A stretch of DNA of 64,000 nucleotides from Mucilaginibacter inviolabilis (GCF_011089895.1 NZ_JAANAT010000003.1:682001-746000); one strand, 5' to 3'; numbered from the stretch's first letter, positions 36,208-44,687 are shown. Made by a program: numbers and translations. The notes: generated by a model not told the origin, from the sequence alone.

Positions 36208-36298
36208 CGCGTCATTGCGAGGCACGAAGCAATCCCCAATTTACAGAGTCGCTCTGTATAGCATAGAGATTGCTTCGTGCCTCGCAATGACGCTTGGG
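36208..36298. repeat. CGTCATTGCGAGG inverted repeat
   Basis: A 26-base arm starting GCGTCATTGCGAGGCACGAA (36208) is a perfect complement of the arm ending at about 36296 (GTGCCTCGCAATGACGC). It belongs to the GTCATTGCGAGG class found across many unrelated bacteria. It fills much of the 346-base spacer 36173-36518. Confidence 0.88.
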
Positions 36299-36338
36299 GA
36301 ATTGTCCATTATATGAAGTCTCAAATGTGGCCTTCCTT

Positions 36339-36376
36339 TTGTTTTCGTCGCAGCAATTCGTTATATTTGTTATAAC
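36339..36376 (+). promoter_or_regulatory. possible distal promoter with palindrome before the SDR pair
   Basis: TTG (36339-36341), 20 bases, TATATTTG (36362-36369). The -7 box lies within the perfect inverted repeat GTTATA-TTTGT-TATAAC (36360-36376), so binding of a dimeric regulator would block it. The leader would be about 140 bases. Confidence 0.4.
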
Positions 36377-36433
36377 CGCGCTGTATATCCCTCTCCAAAG
36401 CCAAATTAAAATAGAGTGCCAAAATTGAAATTG

Positions 36434-36514
36434 TTTGAATTTTGTAACCATTGGTTTGATTGACGTAATGCACAGGCCTGCCTGCTAGCCTACCTTTGTT
36501 CTATCAATTAGAAC
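36434..36514 (+). promoter_or_regulatory. regulatory region of the SDR operon: shared 15-mer, -7 box and inverted repeat
   Basis: TTTGAATTTTGTAAC (36434-36448) is identical to the motif at the AraC promoter. TACCTTTG (36491-36498) is a -7-like box. GTTCTA-TCAAT-TAGAAC (36498-36514) is a perfect inverted repeat over the expected transcription start and ends four bases before the first ATG. A TTG at the right distance is not found, so this promoter may need an activator. Confidence 0.5.
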
Positions 36515-36518
36515 AAAA

Positions 36519-37379
36519 ATGGACAACAACAAAAAAGTATGGTTTATTACTGGTGCTTCCAAAGGATTTGGACTCAGCTTAGTAAAACAATTATTGGATG
36601 CTGGTCAGCTTGTTGCCGCCACCTCCAGAAATCAAGAGGAGTTAATAAAAGCAGTTAACACCCCAAACAATAATAACTTTTTACCGCTACAGGTTAACCT
36701 GGTGAACGAAGCCAGTGTATCCCTGGCCCTGCAGCATACTTATGAAACTTTCGGCCAGATAGATGTAGTGATCAACAATGCCGGTTATGGCATGGGTGGC
36801 GCTATTGAAGAACTGACCGATAAAGAAGCCCGCCAGGCATTTGATGTAAATGTATTTGCTACCCTCAACGTCATCAGGTTTGCGATGCCTTATTTACGCA
36901 AACAGCGTTCGGGTCATATTATCAATATCTCGTCAATAGCCGGTATTGCCCCGGGAACCGGCTGGGCTATTTATGGTGCTGCTAAATACGCGGTTATCGG
37001 TCTGTCGGAAGTGTTGGCCGCAGATGTAAAAGCCTTGGGTATAAAAGTTACAGTAGTTGCGCCAGGCGCTTTCAGGACTAGCTTCCTGACCCCTGATTCA
37101 CTAAGCATGACCGAAAATCCGATAGCTGATTATGCGGATGTACGGGAAACTCATGCCAAGTACCTGAAAATGGATGGCGAGCAGGCAGGTGATCCGGAAA
37201 AAGCTGCCGCATCCATCATCAAAGTTGTTGGTTTGGAGAATCCCCCATTGCATTTACTGTTAGGCGGCGATGCCTACAACCGGGCCTTAACCAAATTGGA
37301 TTCGATGTACAAAGAGATCCACGAGTGGGAAGAGCTTACCTGTTCAACTGACCTTGAACACGATTTGAAGGTTAATTAA
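36519..37379 (+). CDS. short-chain dehydrogenase/reductase, first of a tandem pair
   Basis: A classical SDR of 286 residues: cofactor motif TGASKGFGLSL near residue 10, NNAGYG near 90, and catalytic Ser plus YGAAK (YxxxK) near residue 150. The region after the basic motif VVAPGAFRTSFL closes the fold. The paralogue at 37430 is about two-thirds identical by eye, so the pair arose by tandem duplication. The SDR subgroup often reduces aldehydes or ketones with NADP(H). Induction by the AraC protein upstream is inferred; the substrate is unknown. Confidence 0.9.
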   Translation: MDNNKKVWFITGASKGFGLSLVKQLLDAGQLVAATSRNQEELIKAVNTPNNNNFLPLQVNLVNEASVSLALQHTYETFGQIDVVINNAGYGMGGAIEELTDKEARQAFDVNVFATLNVIRFAMPYLRKQRSGHIINISSIAGIAPGTGWAIYGAAKYAVIGLSEVLAADVKALGIKVTVVAPGAFRTSFLTPDSLSMTENPIADYADVRETHAKYLKMDGEQAGDPEKAAASIIKVVGLENPPLHLLLGGDAYNRALTKLDSMYKEIHEWEELTCSTDLEHDLKVN

Positions 37380-37429
37380 AAACACCATCTCAACCCTATA
37401 TCTATTAAAACACATTTAAAAACAAGAAA

Positions 37430-38272
37430 ATGAGCAATAAAAAAGTTTGGTTTGTAACCGGCGCCTCTAAAGGCCTGGGACTCTCCTTAGTGAAAAAATT
37501 ATTAAAAGAAGGCTATCAGGTAGCCGCTACCTCCAGAAGCCTGAGCGACCTGAATAAAGCCGTTGGTACTCATAGCGATCAGTTTTTGCCGCTGGCCGTA
37601 AATATCAAAAATGAAGAAAGTGTACAGGAAGCCATTGAACTGACCGTAAGCACTTTTGGTAAAATTGATGTGGTGGTTAACAACGCTGGTTATGGCCTGG
37701 TTGGCGGTCTGGAGGAATTAACAGATCAGGAAGCCCGTGACAATTTTGATGTCAACGTATTCGGCTCCCTAAATGTTATTCGTAAGGCATTGCCATATCT
37801 GCGCAAACAGCAGTCGGGTCATATCCTTAATATATCATCAATAGGTGGCTTTACCGGCAGCTTTCCGGGTTTCGGCATCTATTGTGCTACCAAGTTTGCC
37901 GTAAATGGTTTTTCTGAGTCATTAGCCGAAGAAGTGAAGCCGTTTGGTATTAAAGTAACTATAGTACAACCTGGCTATTTCCGCACCAACTTCCTGTCAG
38001 AAGGTTCGTTGGTAGCACCTAAACACCAGATAGATGCTTATCAAAATGTGCGCGCTTCGCAAGATCTGCACCAGAACGAACTGAATCAGCAGCAAGCCGG
38101 AGATCCGGATAAGGCAGCGGATGCTATGATTGAAATTGTAAATGCCGAAAACCCACCGGTTAATTTGTTTTTGGGCGAGGATGCTTACAATGCAGCAAAT
38201 AATAAGATAGCTTCTGTTCAGGGCGATTTGGAAGCCTGGAAAGATTTAACAACCTCAACAGCAATAGTATAA
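37430..38272 (+). CDS. short-chain dehydrogenase/reductase, second of a tandem pair
   Basis: This 280-residue SDR has TGASKGLGLSL near the N-terminus, NNAGYG near residue 85, and YCATK (YxxxK) in place of the YGAAK of its neighbour. ELTDQEARDNFDVNVFGSLN aligns closely with the paralogue upstream. It lies 50 bases after the first SDR gene and two bases before the Atu4866-like gene, so the three form one operon. The duplication may give different substrates or cofactor preference, which sequence alone cannot say. Confidence 0.9.
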   Translation: MSNKKVWFVTGASKGLGLSLVKKLLKEGYQVAATSRSLSDLNKAVGTHSDQFLPLAVNIKNEESVQEAIELTVSTFGKIDVVVNNAGYGLVGGLEELTDQEARDNFDVNVFGSLNVIRKALPYLRKQQSGHILNISSIGGFTGSFPGFGIYCATKFAVNGFSESLAEEVKPFGIKVTIVQPGYFRTNFLSEGSLVAPKHQIDAYQNVRASQDLHQNELNQQQAGDPDKAADAMIEIVNAENPPVNLFLGEDAYNAANNKIASVQGDLEAWKDLTTSTAIV

Positions 38273-38274
38273 AT

Positions 38275-38517
38275 ATGGAAAAGGATCAACATATAGGCGT
38301 TTGGGTAACAAGTGATGGTTACATACGCCACGAGTTATTACCAAACGGCCGTTATGTTGAGGCCCGCGGTAACCGGAAGATGGCCTACACCGGCTTTTAC
38401 AGCATCAGAGGTAAGCATATCGAATACCTGGACGACACGGGTTTTACCGCTGATGGTGATTTTGATGGTAACGTGTTTTACCATGCGGGCATGGTATTGT
38501 ATAAAGAATCGGCATAA
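38275..38517 (+). CDS. Atu4866-family small protein
   Basis: This 80-residue protein matches the small beta-rich Atu4866 family, with IGVWVTSDGYIRHELLPNGR and GFYSIRGKHIEYLDDTGF. Members often occur next to or fused with SDR oxidoreductases and are thought to bind small ligands; no activity is established. Here it starts two bases after the stop of the second SDR gene, which supports a shared role. An overlapping ORF in another frame (38312-38548) is a shadow. Confidence 0.85.
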   Translation: MEKDQHIGVWVTSDGYIRHELLPNGRYVEARGNRKMAYTGFYSIRGKHIEYLDDTGFTADGDFDGNVFYHAGMVLYKESA

Positions 38518-38614
38518 ATTGAAAATTTATCAACAAAAGTGGAACTGAATAAAAAGACTTGATAATGAAAGGGGGCTTTATTTATCTTTATAGAAATTCT
38601 AACCCCAATATAAT

Positions 38615-40237
38615 ATGAGTTTTCAAGATCAGATCAGTTCGATATTTGTGGAGGAAAGCCAGATACCGGCCGAATTCCAAATAGCAGAAGTGCATCAGCG
38701 TGAATACCTGTGTGATGGCGAGATGAAGCCCTGGAACGGGCCTGTGACCGAGGTGTATTCGCCTGTTTGTTTCCCCGGCCCGGATGGGTTTAAACGCAAG
38801 CTGATAGGTACTTATCCTATCTGCACCGAAACAGAAGCCAATGACGCTTTAGAGGCAGCCATTGCTGCCTATGACCACGGTCGTGGTGAATGGCCTACCA
38901 TGAGCATTGATGGTCGCATCAAGTGTATGGAACGGTTCATTTATAAAATGATCGAACAACGCACGTTGGTAGTAAAGCTCCTGATGTGGGAGATTGGCAA
39001 ATCATACGGCGACTCGGCAAAAGAGTTTGACCGTACCATCGAATACATCAACGCTACTATTGATGCCCTAAAGGCGCTCGACCGTAAATCATCCCGCTTT
39101 GAAATGGCCGAAGGACTGATCGCCCAGATCCGCCGTTCGCCGCTTGGTGTGGTGCTGTGTATGGGGCCGTTCAACTATCCGCTTAACGAAACTTTTACCA
39201 CCCTGATCCCCGCCCTTATCATGGGCAATACCATTTTATTTAAACCACCAAAACATGGTACGCTACTGCATTACCCGTTGTTAAGGGCTTTTCAGGAATC
39301 GTTCCCTAAAGGTGTGGTGAATACAGTTTATGGTCGAGGGGCCGTGGTTACTCCGGGACTAATGCAAACCGGCAAAGTGAATGTGCTGGCCTTTATTGGC
39401 TCCAGCAAAGTGGCTAATGATTTGAAAAAACGTCACCCTAAAATAAACCGTTTACGTGCGGTGTTGAGTCTGGATGCCAAGAATGCTGCTATCGTAACCA
39501 AAAATGCCGATCTGCAGCTGGCCGTGAGCGAATGTGTTTTAGGTGCTTTATCATTTAACGGGCAACGTTGTACAGCCATCAAAGTAATATTTGTACATAA
39601 AGATATAGCCGATGAGTTTTTAAAACTACTGAGAGAAGCCGTATCCAAACTGAAATTTGGCCTGCCATGGGATAAAGATGTAAAACTAACCCCGATGCCG
39701 GAGCCGAATAAAGCCGAATCATTAACAGAAATGGTTGACGATGCCATAGCTCATGGTGCAAAAATTATCAATGAAAATGGCGGCGAAAGCGTAGCCTCGT
39801 TCTATTACCCGGCTATAGTTTACCCGGTGAACGAAAAAATGAAGTTGTACCGCGAAGAGCAGTTTGGCCCTATTATCCCGGTAATTCCGTTTGAATCGAT
39901 AGAAGAACCTATCGAATACCAGATAGATTCGCCGCATGGTATGCAGGTGAGTATATTTAGTAACGATGCCCAGGAGATATCATCGTTGATTGATCCGTTT
40001 GTGAACCTGGTAAGCCGTGTAAATATCAACAGCCAGTGTCAACGCGGGCCGGATGTATTTCCGTTTACCGGTCGTAAGGATAGTGCCGAAGGTACGCTTT
40101 CGGTATTTGATGCTCTGCGGGCGTTTTCTATACGCTCTTTAGTAGCCACCAAACTAAATGAAACCAATAAACAAATTATCAACGAAATTGTGAACGGCAG
40201 CGACTCCAATTTCCTGAGTACGAAGTTTATATTGTAG
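38615..40237 (+). CDS. GapN-type NADP-dependent glyceraldehyde-3-phosphate dehydrogenase (aldehyde dehydrogenase family)
   Basis: The 540-residue enzyme is an aldehyde dehydrogenase of the non-phosphorylating GapN-like group common in Bacteroidota. MGPFNYPLNETFTTLIPAL and FKPPKHG belong to the cofactor domain, and FNGQRCTA holds the nucleophile Cys319. Where most family members have ELGGK with the catalytic Glu, this protein has S285-L-D-A-K289, so the usual general base is missing. This may be a subgroup feature rather than loss of activity. It would make NADPH from glyceraldehyde-3-phosphate, matching the NADPH theme of the pentose phosphate operon nearby. It is probably a separate transcription unit. 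Confidence 0.82.
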   Translation: MSFQDQISSIFVEESQIPAEFQIAEVHQREYLCDGEMKPWNGPVTEVYSPVCFPGPDGFKRKLIGTYPICTETEANDALEAAIAAYDHGRGEWPTMSIDGRIKCMERFIYKMIEQRTLVVKLLMWEIGKSYGDSAKEFDRTIEYINATIDALKALDRKSSRFEMAEGLIAQIRRSPLGVVLCMGPFNYPLNETFTTLIPALIMGNTILFKPPKHGTLLHYPLLRAFQESFPKGVVNTVYGRGAVVTPGLMQTGKVNVLAFIGSSKVANDLKKRHPKINRLRAVLSLDAKNAAIVTKNADLQLAVSECVLGALSFNGQRCTAIKVIFVHKDIADEFLKLLREAVSKLKFGLPWDKDVKLTPMPEPNKAESLTEMVDDAIAHGAKIINENGGESVASFYYPAIVYPVNEKMKLYREEQFGPIIPVIPFESIEEPIEYQIDSPHGMQVSIFSNDAQEISSLIDPFVNLVSRVNINSQCQRGPDVFPFTGRKDSAEGTLSVFDALRAFSIRSLVATKLNETNKQIINEIVNGSDSNFLSTKFIL

Positions 40238-40253
40238 ATAAAATAAAAAAACA

Positions 40254-40395
40254 TGTCATTGCGAGGAGGAACGACGAAGCAATCTCCTCGCATGCATAAA
40301 CTCGAGGAGATTATTAATGCTATTAATTGTTTTTTTTAAAGGTATTAATGAGCTCCCGTTGGTCGGTTGTCCACGCTGCGCTCGCAATGACATGG
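40254..40395. repeat. imperfect GTCATTGCGAGG repeat with inner stem
   Basis: GTCATTGCGAGGAGGAACGA (40256 onward) pairs with GCTCGCAATGACA at 40379-40391. Inside, CTCCTCG and CGAGGAG form a smaller stem (40285-40310). This is a longer, decayed relative of the element at 36208. Confidence 0.7.
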
Positions 40396-40396
40396 T

Positions 40397-41029
40397 TTAT
40401 ATTATTTGATAAGGAGACTTAGCATACCTGTTAATTAACTCTATCAGCAATAAATTAGGCACCCAGCTTAAAAAAGCAATGATGACGTAATTGTTCTCGA
40501 AATTTACGCCATTGCCTAAAACGGTAAACAGCCATATATAAAAGCGCAGTGTAACTGCGGCAAAGGCCAGCGCGTAACTGCGGCGCATCATTTTAACATG
40601 CTCATCTATTTTGCCATTCTTTATCAGCAGAAAGGCAGATAAGGTAAAAGCCACCCACAAGGTATTTTGTATTAAAAAGGAAGCAAACACGCCTTTGCCC
40701 CGGTTAATGAACAGCGTCATGACATACGCACCCGGCGCTGCAAAAAACAAAACGCCGAAAACATATAGTTTACCCAGTACCTTATGCAGCGGACGATTAC
40801 TGTATACCTTTTTTGAAAACTGGAAAAAGCCGGCCAGCAAAATAATACTGCTGCCAAAAATATGACAGTAAAAGGCCGGCATATACCAGCCCGTTTTGAT
40901 AGCAGCCTGCTTAAAGCCCAGGAAAACGGTATTCTGCTTAAAGTTCAGATATTGAACAAAGGTACCCATGCTCAATATCGCAATCCAAAAGAAGGCGAAA
41001 TACCTTAATAAACGTGCTGTAATACTCAT
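40397..41029 (-). CDS. DUF2306 membrane protein
   Basis: This 210-residue integral membrane protein has about six hydrophobic helices. The DUF2306 marks are visible: the His-containing helix WYMPAFYCHIFGSSIILLAGFF, RPLHKVLGKLYVFG, and IDEHVKMMRRSYALAF. Conserved His residues may bind haem, as suggested for related families; that is speculative. The start codon overlaps the stop of the upstream WG-repeat gene in ATGA (41026-41029), so the two are translated together. Confidence 0.86.
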   Translation of the reverse strand: MSITARLLRYFAFFWIAILSMGTFVQYLNFKQNTVFLGFKQAAIKTGWYMPAFYCHIFGSSIILLAGFFQFSKKVYSNRPLHKVLGKLYVFGVLFFAAPGAYVMTLFINRGKGVFASFLIQNTLWVAFTLSAFLLIKNGKIDEHVKMMRRSYALAFAAVTLRFYIWLFTVLGNGVNFENNYVIIAFLSWVPNLLLIELINRYAKSPYQII

Positions 41030-42939
41030 TTAGCCGCTAACGTATTACTCTTTTGCGCATTTAGTTTGCTGTTGATAAAGCTGATATTATACTTGTCAAT
41101 TACGGTTAAAGAGTCATCAACGCTTTCGTTTTTACGGTCTCCTTCGTCAAAAAACCTGTATTTAAAGGCGTCTTTCCATTTCTGATTCTTGAATTTATAA
41201 TTGTATGATGCATATATCTCGTTCTTGACGTACTGCAAAATTTCTGGCGTTAAATGGTCAATGGTTTTATTTTGCGGATGCTCATAGTTGCCATTGCTAA
41301 TCACGTAGCAGCCTTGCAGATAAGTATCATCCATTTTAACATACTTGGTAAAGGAAAAAGTCCTTTTGTTATCCAAAGCCGTGAGTTTACCATCTTTTAT
41401 TTGCAGATAGTGATAGTATGGCCCTTCGCTTAGAGTTTCACTGGTGTCTGACAAAGGCTGATAAAATTGTGATGTGGTTTTAAATTCAAACAACGAATCA
41501 TTAATTGCCCTTAGTGTGTTTTCATTGCATAAACCAGATAGTTTGCCGCCACCTTCTTCGATACCCATATAAGCATTTACATTAAAGCCCAGGATGCGGT
41601 TTTGTTTTTTGTCGACAAAGAGCATTTCTTTGGTTGTATAAAGGCCTGATCGTCCACCCAGGTAATCATCAACAACAGAATAGAAGGCGCTTTCAAACCA
41701 ATTGTCGCTTGGTTTCTTTGCACCATCAAAAGTAACAGCCATGCTTAAACTGCCTTCGCCTTCACCATCGTTCATGCTTTTTACCCCCTTCCTTAACGGG
41801 TTCTGAAAGTTGAGGAACCTGGAAACGATCAGCCAATCGGAAAGATAAGTGGGGGGAATAATGATAGAGGTTGTTGTTTCCCGGCTGTTAAACTCCATGA
41901 TACCGTTTGAACTTTTATCAGACAGGTTGAACGATGATCCATAAGCTTTTATCTTGGGTAAAAGGTCAGCTATTTTAAGGTCGACCAGTTTTTCGCTTAT
42001 GCTCAGATCTTTTTTCAGGTAAAAATAGTCATCTTGTTTTTTGAGCAAAGCCAGGTTTTCATCATCATTCAGGGGATACAGCTGATCATAATCAGCAGGT
42101 ACTATTGCCTTGCCCTGCAGGTCAAAAAAGCCTCTTTTGGTGCCTTTTTCAACCTCTATCAATCCGTCTACGGTTCCGCCGATATTGTGTATCACATCAT
42201 ATTGCGGAGGAATGATCTCTTTAAGCTCAGGATTTACAAGTCCCATCTGGTGGGTGGGCATTTTACCTTCCTTGTTATCGCTTCCCCAGTAAACACCTTC
42301 TTCAAGGCGGCTTTTGGACACGTAATAATAGGTTTTACCGTCAATATGTTCGAACCATATAACGGTATCATATTTAGTTTTTAATTGTTCGGCTGCCTTA
42401 AAGGCGGCCAGAGTAATGGGAGCGTAAATATCTTTCTCAGGTATGGTTTTGTTGATCACTTTATTTTGAAAAGCTATATAGCCCTTTACAAAATCGGTTG
42501 CATTAACCTGACTTATTTTGTATTGATGATTGCCAGTTTTGTGGATAGTAAATACAATGCTTGCTTTTTCGGCCGGTAAGGCATCATGAGTAAAGTTTGC
42601 CACAACATTGGCGGTAGCCAGTTCGGGGTTTATAAATTTAACAGAGGCGTCCTCGGTGTTTAGGTTTACCTTAAAAATAGGTTTTTCTTTACCACCGGTA
42701 TTGGTTTTATTGGTAAGTACTTTCAATAGTGTTTTTACCAGGCGGCTTTTTTGGTCGGCCTCAAAATATAAACTTGCCGAATCAATATTCCCGGCCTGTA
42801 TTTGCGTGTTAAAGGCGGTTAAAAATTGAGTTATTTCGCCTTTTTCGGGCTTGCTTAAGTACTTACTGCGGATAAATAAAAAGCCGCACGCCAAAATAAC
42901 AGCGGCAACTATTACTATAATTATAGGTTTAGTTTTCAT
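41026..42939 (-). CDS. membrane-anchored WG-repeat protein
   Basis: A single N-terminal helix (IIIVIVAAVILACGFLFI) anchors a 637-residue extracytoplasmic protein. Residues 30-140 look like an SnoaL/NTF2-type or DUF domain, and residues 230-300 hold at least two WG (KWG) repeats, for example GLVNPELKEIIPPQYDVI and RGFFDLQGKAIVPADYDQL. The C-terminal half is a mixed alpha/beta region I cannot assign. WG repeats are protein-binding or scaffold modules. It is coupled to the DUF2306 gene. No enzyme motif is seen. Confidence 0.8.
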   Translation of the reverse strand: MKTKPIIIVIVAAVILACGFLFIRSKYLSKPEKGEITQFLTAFNTQIQAGNIDSASLYFEADQKSRLVKTLLKVLTNKTNTGGKEKPIFKVNLNTEDASVKFINPELATANVVANFTHDALPAEKASIVFTIHKTGNHQYKISQVNATDFVKGYIAFQNKVINKTIPEKDIYAPITLAAFKAAEQLKTKYDTVIWFEHIDGKTYYYVSKSRLEEGVYWGSDNKEGKMPTHQMGLVNPELKEIIPPQYDVIHNIGGTVDGLIEVEKGTKRGFFDLQGKAIVPADYDQLYPLNDDENLALLKKQDDYFYLKKDLSISEKLVDLKIADLLPKIKAYGSSFNLSDKSSNGIMEFNSRETTTSIIIPPTYLSDWLIVSRFLNFQNPLRKGVKSMNDGEGEGSLSMAVTFDGAKKPSDNWFESAFYSVVDDYLGGRSGLYTTKEMLFVDKKQNRILGFNVNAYMGIEEGGGKLSGLCNENTLRAINDSLFEFKTTSQFYQPLSDTSETLSEGPYYHYLQIKDGKLTALDNKRTFSFTKYVKMDDTYLQGCYVISNGNYEHPQNKTIDHLTPEILQYVKNEIYASYNYKFKNQKWKDAFKYRFFDEGDRKNESVDDSLTVIDKYNISFINSKLNAQKSNTLAAK

Positions 42940-43024
42940 ACAACCAAGGTAAAGTATTTTTTTAAATAGAAAAAGATCGCCAAAAACCGATGAGGCTCAG
43001 AGGGATAGAATGGTGTTATATAAC

Positions 43025-43061
43025 ATTGATGTGGTATAGATAAAATTGATGTGGTATAGAT
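43025..43061 (+). repeat. direct repeat of 17 bases before ahpC
   Basis: ATTGATGTGGTATAGAT occurs at 43025-43041 and 43045-43061, a spacing of 20 bases, about two helical turns. It lies 32-68 bases upstream of the -7 box, the place of an activator site. Confidence 0.9.
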
Positions 43062-43092
43062 TTTTAGAATTAATGACCTTGTTAGAAAAGTG

Positions 43093-43100
43093 TATATTTG
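43093..43100 (+). promoter_or_regulatory. -7 box of the ahpC promoter
   Basis: TATATTTG matches TAnnTTTG. No TTG is found at the right distance upstream (only at 43079-43081), so activation through the direct repeat at 43025-43061 is plausible. The leader to ATG 43129 would be about 20 bases. Confidence 0.6.
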
Positions 43101-43128
43101 TTGCATAAATAATAATAAAATACACGAT

Positions 43129-43674
43129 ATGTTAACGATAGGACAAAAATTCCCTCAATTTTCTAAAACCGCTGTAGTAAGTCTTGAAAAAGGTAAAGAG
43201 TTTGAAACATTAACTTCTGAGTACCTGGTGAATGACGATAACGTTTGGACTGTAATGTTCTGGTGGCCAAAAGATTTTACTTTTGTGTGCCCAACAGAAA
43301 TTGCTGAATTCAACAAAAACTTTGGCGAATTCCGCGATCGTGAAACCCGTTTAATTGGTGCTTCTACAGATTCTGAATTTGTTCACGCTGCCTGGAGACG
43401 CGATCATGACGATCTGCGCGATCTGAAATTCCCGATGCTTGCCGATACTTCAAAATCATTAGCAGAAGACCTGGGTATATTAGAGCCTACCGAAAAAATT
43501 GCTTACCGTGCAACTTTTATCATCGATCCTACCGGTATCATCCGTTGGGTATCAGTTAACGATTTAAGTGTTGGCCGTAACGTTAAAGAAGTTTTACGTG
43601 TACTTGATGGTTTGCAAACAGATGAGCTTTGCCCTTGCAACTGGGAAAAAGGACAAGAAACACTTACTGTTTAA
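43129..43674 (+). CDS. ahpC: peroxiredoxin AhpC (mycobacterial-type 2-Cys)
   Basis: The enzyme reduces hydrogen and organic peroxides. Cys54 in DFTFVCPTE is the peroxidatic residue, and LCPCNW carries the resolving Cys168 and extra Cys170, as in Mycobacterium AhpC. It has the AhpC/TSA fold at 181 residues. ATG at 43129 is chosen because residues before it do not fit the family. AhpD lies 163 bases downstream and is expected to recycle it, so no AhpF is needed. A terminator at 43695 lies between the two genes. Confidence 0.95.
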   Translation: MLTIGQKFPQFSKTAVVSLEKGKEFETLTSEYLVNDDNVWTVMFWWPKDFTFVCPTEIAEFNKNFGEFRDRETRLIGASTDSEFVHAAWRRDHDDLRDLKFPMLADTSKSLAEDLGILEPTEKIAYRATFIIDPTGIIRWVSVNDLSVGRNVKEVLRVLDGLQTDELCPCNWEKGQETLTV

Positions 43675-43694
43675 TACCGATATATAAGATACGT

Positions 43695-43726
43695 CCCCGT
43701 ACAGAAAATTTGTGCGGGGATTTTTT
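43695..43726 (+). terminator. terminator after ahpC
   Basis: CCCCGTACA and TGTGCGGGG pair, followed by six Ts. It may be partial, since ahpD follows without an obvious promoter. Confidence 0.85.
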
Positions 43727-43740
43727 ATACACTGAATATG

Positions 43741-43830
43741 AGCTGAAAGCTTAAGGCATAAAGCCGAAAGCGATTAAAAGCTATTTGAATTCTAACCCGC
43801 TTTAAGCCTTCGGCTTTTAGCTTTAAGCAC
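43741..43830. repeat. AAGCCGA heptamer array with inverted arms, between ahpC and ahpD
   Basis: The left arm (43741-43782) runs through 7-mers AGCTGAA and AGCTTAA and related words. The right arm (43799-43830) read on the opposite strand gives AAGCTAA and AAGCCGA units. The right arm ends seven bases before the ahpD ATG. Confidence 0.85.
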
Positions 43831-43837
43831 AAAAAAC

Positions 43838-44422
43838 ATGAACGAAAGTACCGAAGTGATCCAGGAGCTACTGGAAAGTATTGGAATAGATAAAAACTAC
43901 AGAACAGAAGCCCTTACCCTGTTGGAAAAAGGCGAATCACGATACCTGCGTGATTTGAAACTGAATTTTACAAGCACCCTTACATCAGCCCATTTAACAA
44001 CTAAAGAGTGTGCCTTGCTGGGATTAAGCACTGCTGTTAATAATAATAACACACCGCTTACCGTGTTTTTTACTAAATATGCCCAAGAGCAGGGAGCTGA
44101 CGCCGCTGAAATAGCAGAAGCTGTTGGCTGTGCCTCTTTATTGGCCTCGAACAACGTATTCTACCGGTTCAGGCATTTTACTCAGAAAGAAAAATATACC
44201 CAAATTCCGGCTCGTATCCGCATGCAATTGATGATGAAGCCTGTAACCGGGAAAGAGTTTTTTGAATTAATGAGCCTGGCTATATCCGCCGTTAATGGCT
44301 GTGAGATGTGTGTAAATGCTCATGAAGATTCATTGATAAAATTATCCACTACCGAAGAGCGTATTTTTGATGCAGTACGTATCGCATCCCTCATAACATC
44401 AACCGGGAAGCTGATTTTTTAA
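43838..44422 (+). CDS. ahpD: alkylhydroperoxidase AhpD
   Basis: AhpD is a small thioredoxin-like carrier that reduces AhpC through lipoyl cofactors. The catalytic NGCEMCVNAHE gives C155-x-x-C158 with His162, the family's proton relay. The carboxymuconolactone decarboxylase fold and 194 residues fit. It follows ahpC, so the pair makes a peroxide-defence module of mycobacterial type. The bases directly before ATG are repeat sequence rather than a Shine-Dalgarno site. Confidence 0.93.
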   Translation: MNESTEVIQELLESIGIDKNYRTEALTLLEKGESRYLRDLKLNFTSTLTSAHLTTKECALLGLSTAVNNNNTPLTVFFTKYAQEQGADAAEIAEAVGCASLLASNNVFYRFRHFTQKEKYTQIPARIRMQLMMKPVTGKEFFELMSLAISAVNGCEMCVNAHEDSLIKLSTTEERIFDAVRIASLITSTGKLIF

Positions 44423-44443
44423 GTTGTTGATTAACGTTTTCAC

Positions 44444-44483
44444 AAAAAAAAGACATGAGATTTATAAATTTCATGTCTTTTTC
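44444..44483. terminator. bidirectional terminator after ahpD
   Basis: AAAAAGACATGA and TCATGTCTTTTT flank a loop of 12 bases. Both flanks are A- or T-rich, which allows termination from either side. Confidence 0.85.
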
Positions 44484-44644
44484 ATAAATTATGCTTAAAT
44501 GCTTAATTTAATTTGCGTTTGTTAATTAAAAACTTCTAAATTTATACCTAAGATTAAACGCCCCCTGGATCTACGAAATCTTTTCATAAAGCAAAGTTTT
44601 TACGGGAGGCAGTACTTAAATTTTAATTGTTAATTTTTTTTGGG

Positions 44645-44676
44645 GAAAGCCGTTCCTGGTAATAGAGGAACGGCTT
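44645..44676. terminator. hairpin after the emrB-like gene
   Basis: AAGCCGTTCCT and AGGAACGGCTT form an 11-bp stem. The T-run lies on the plus side, so termination of the minus operon is less certain; it may be a bidirectional barrier. Confidence 0.65.
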
Positions 44677-44687
44677 TTATCGTTTTA

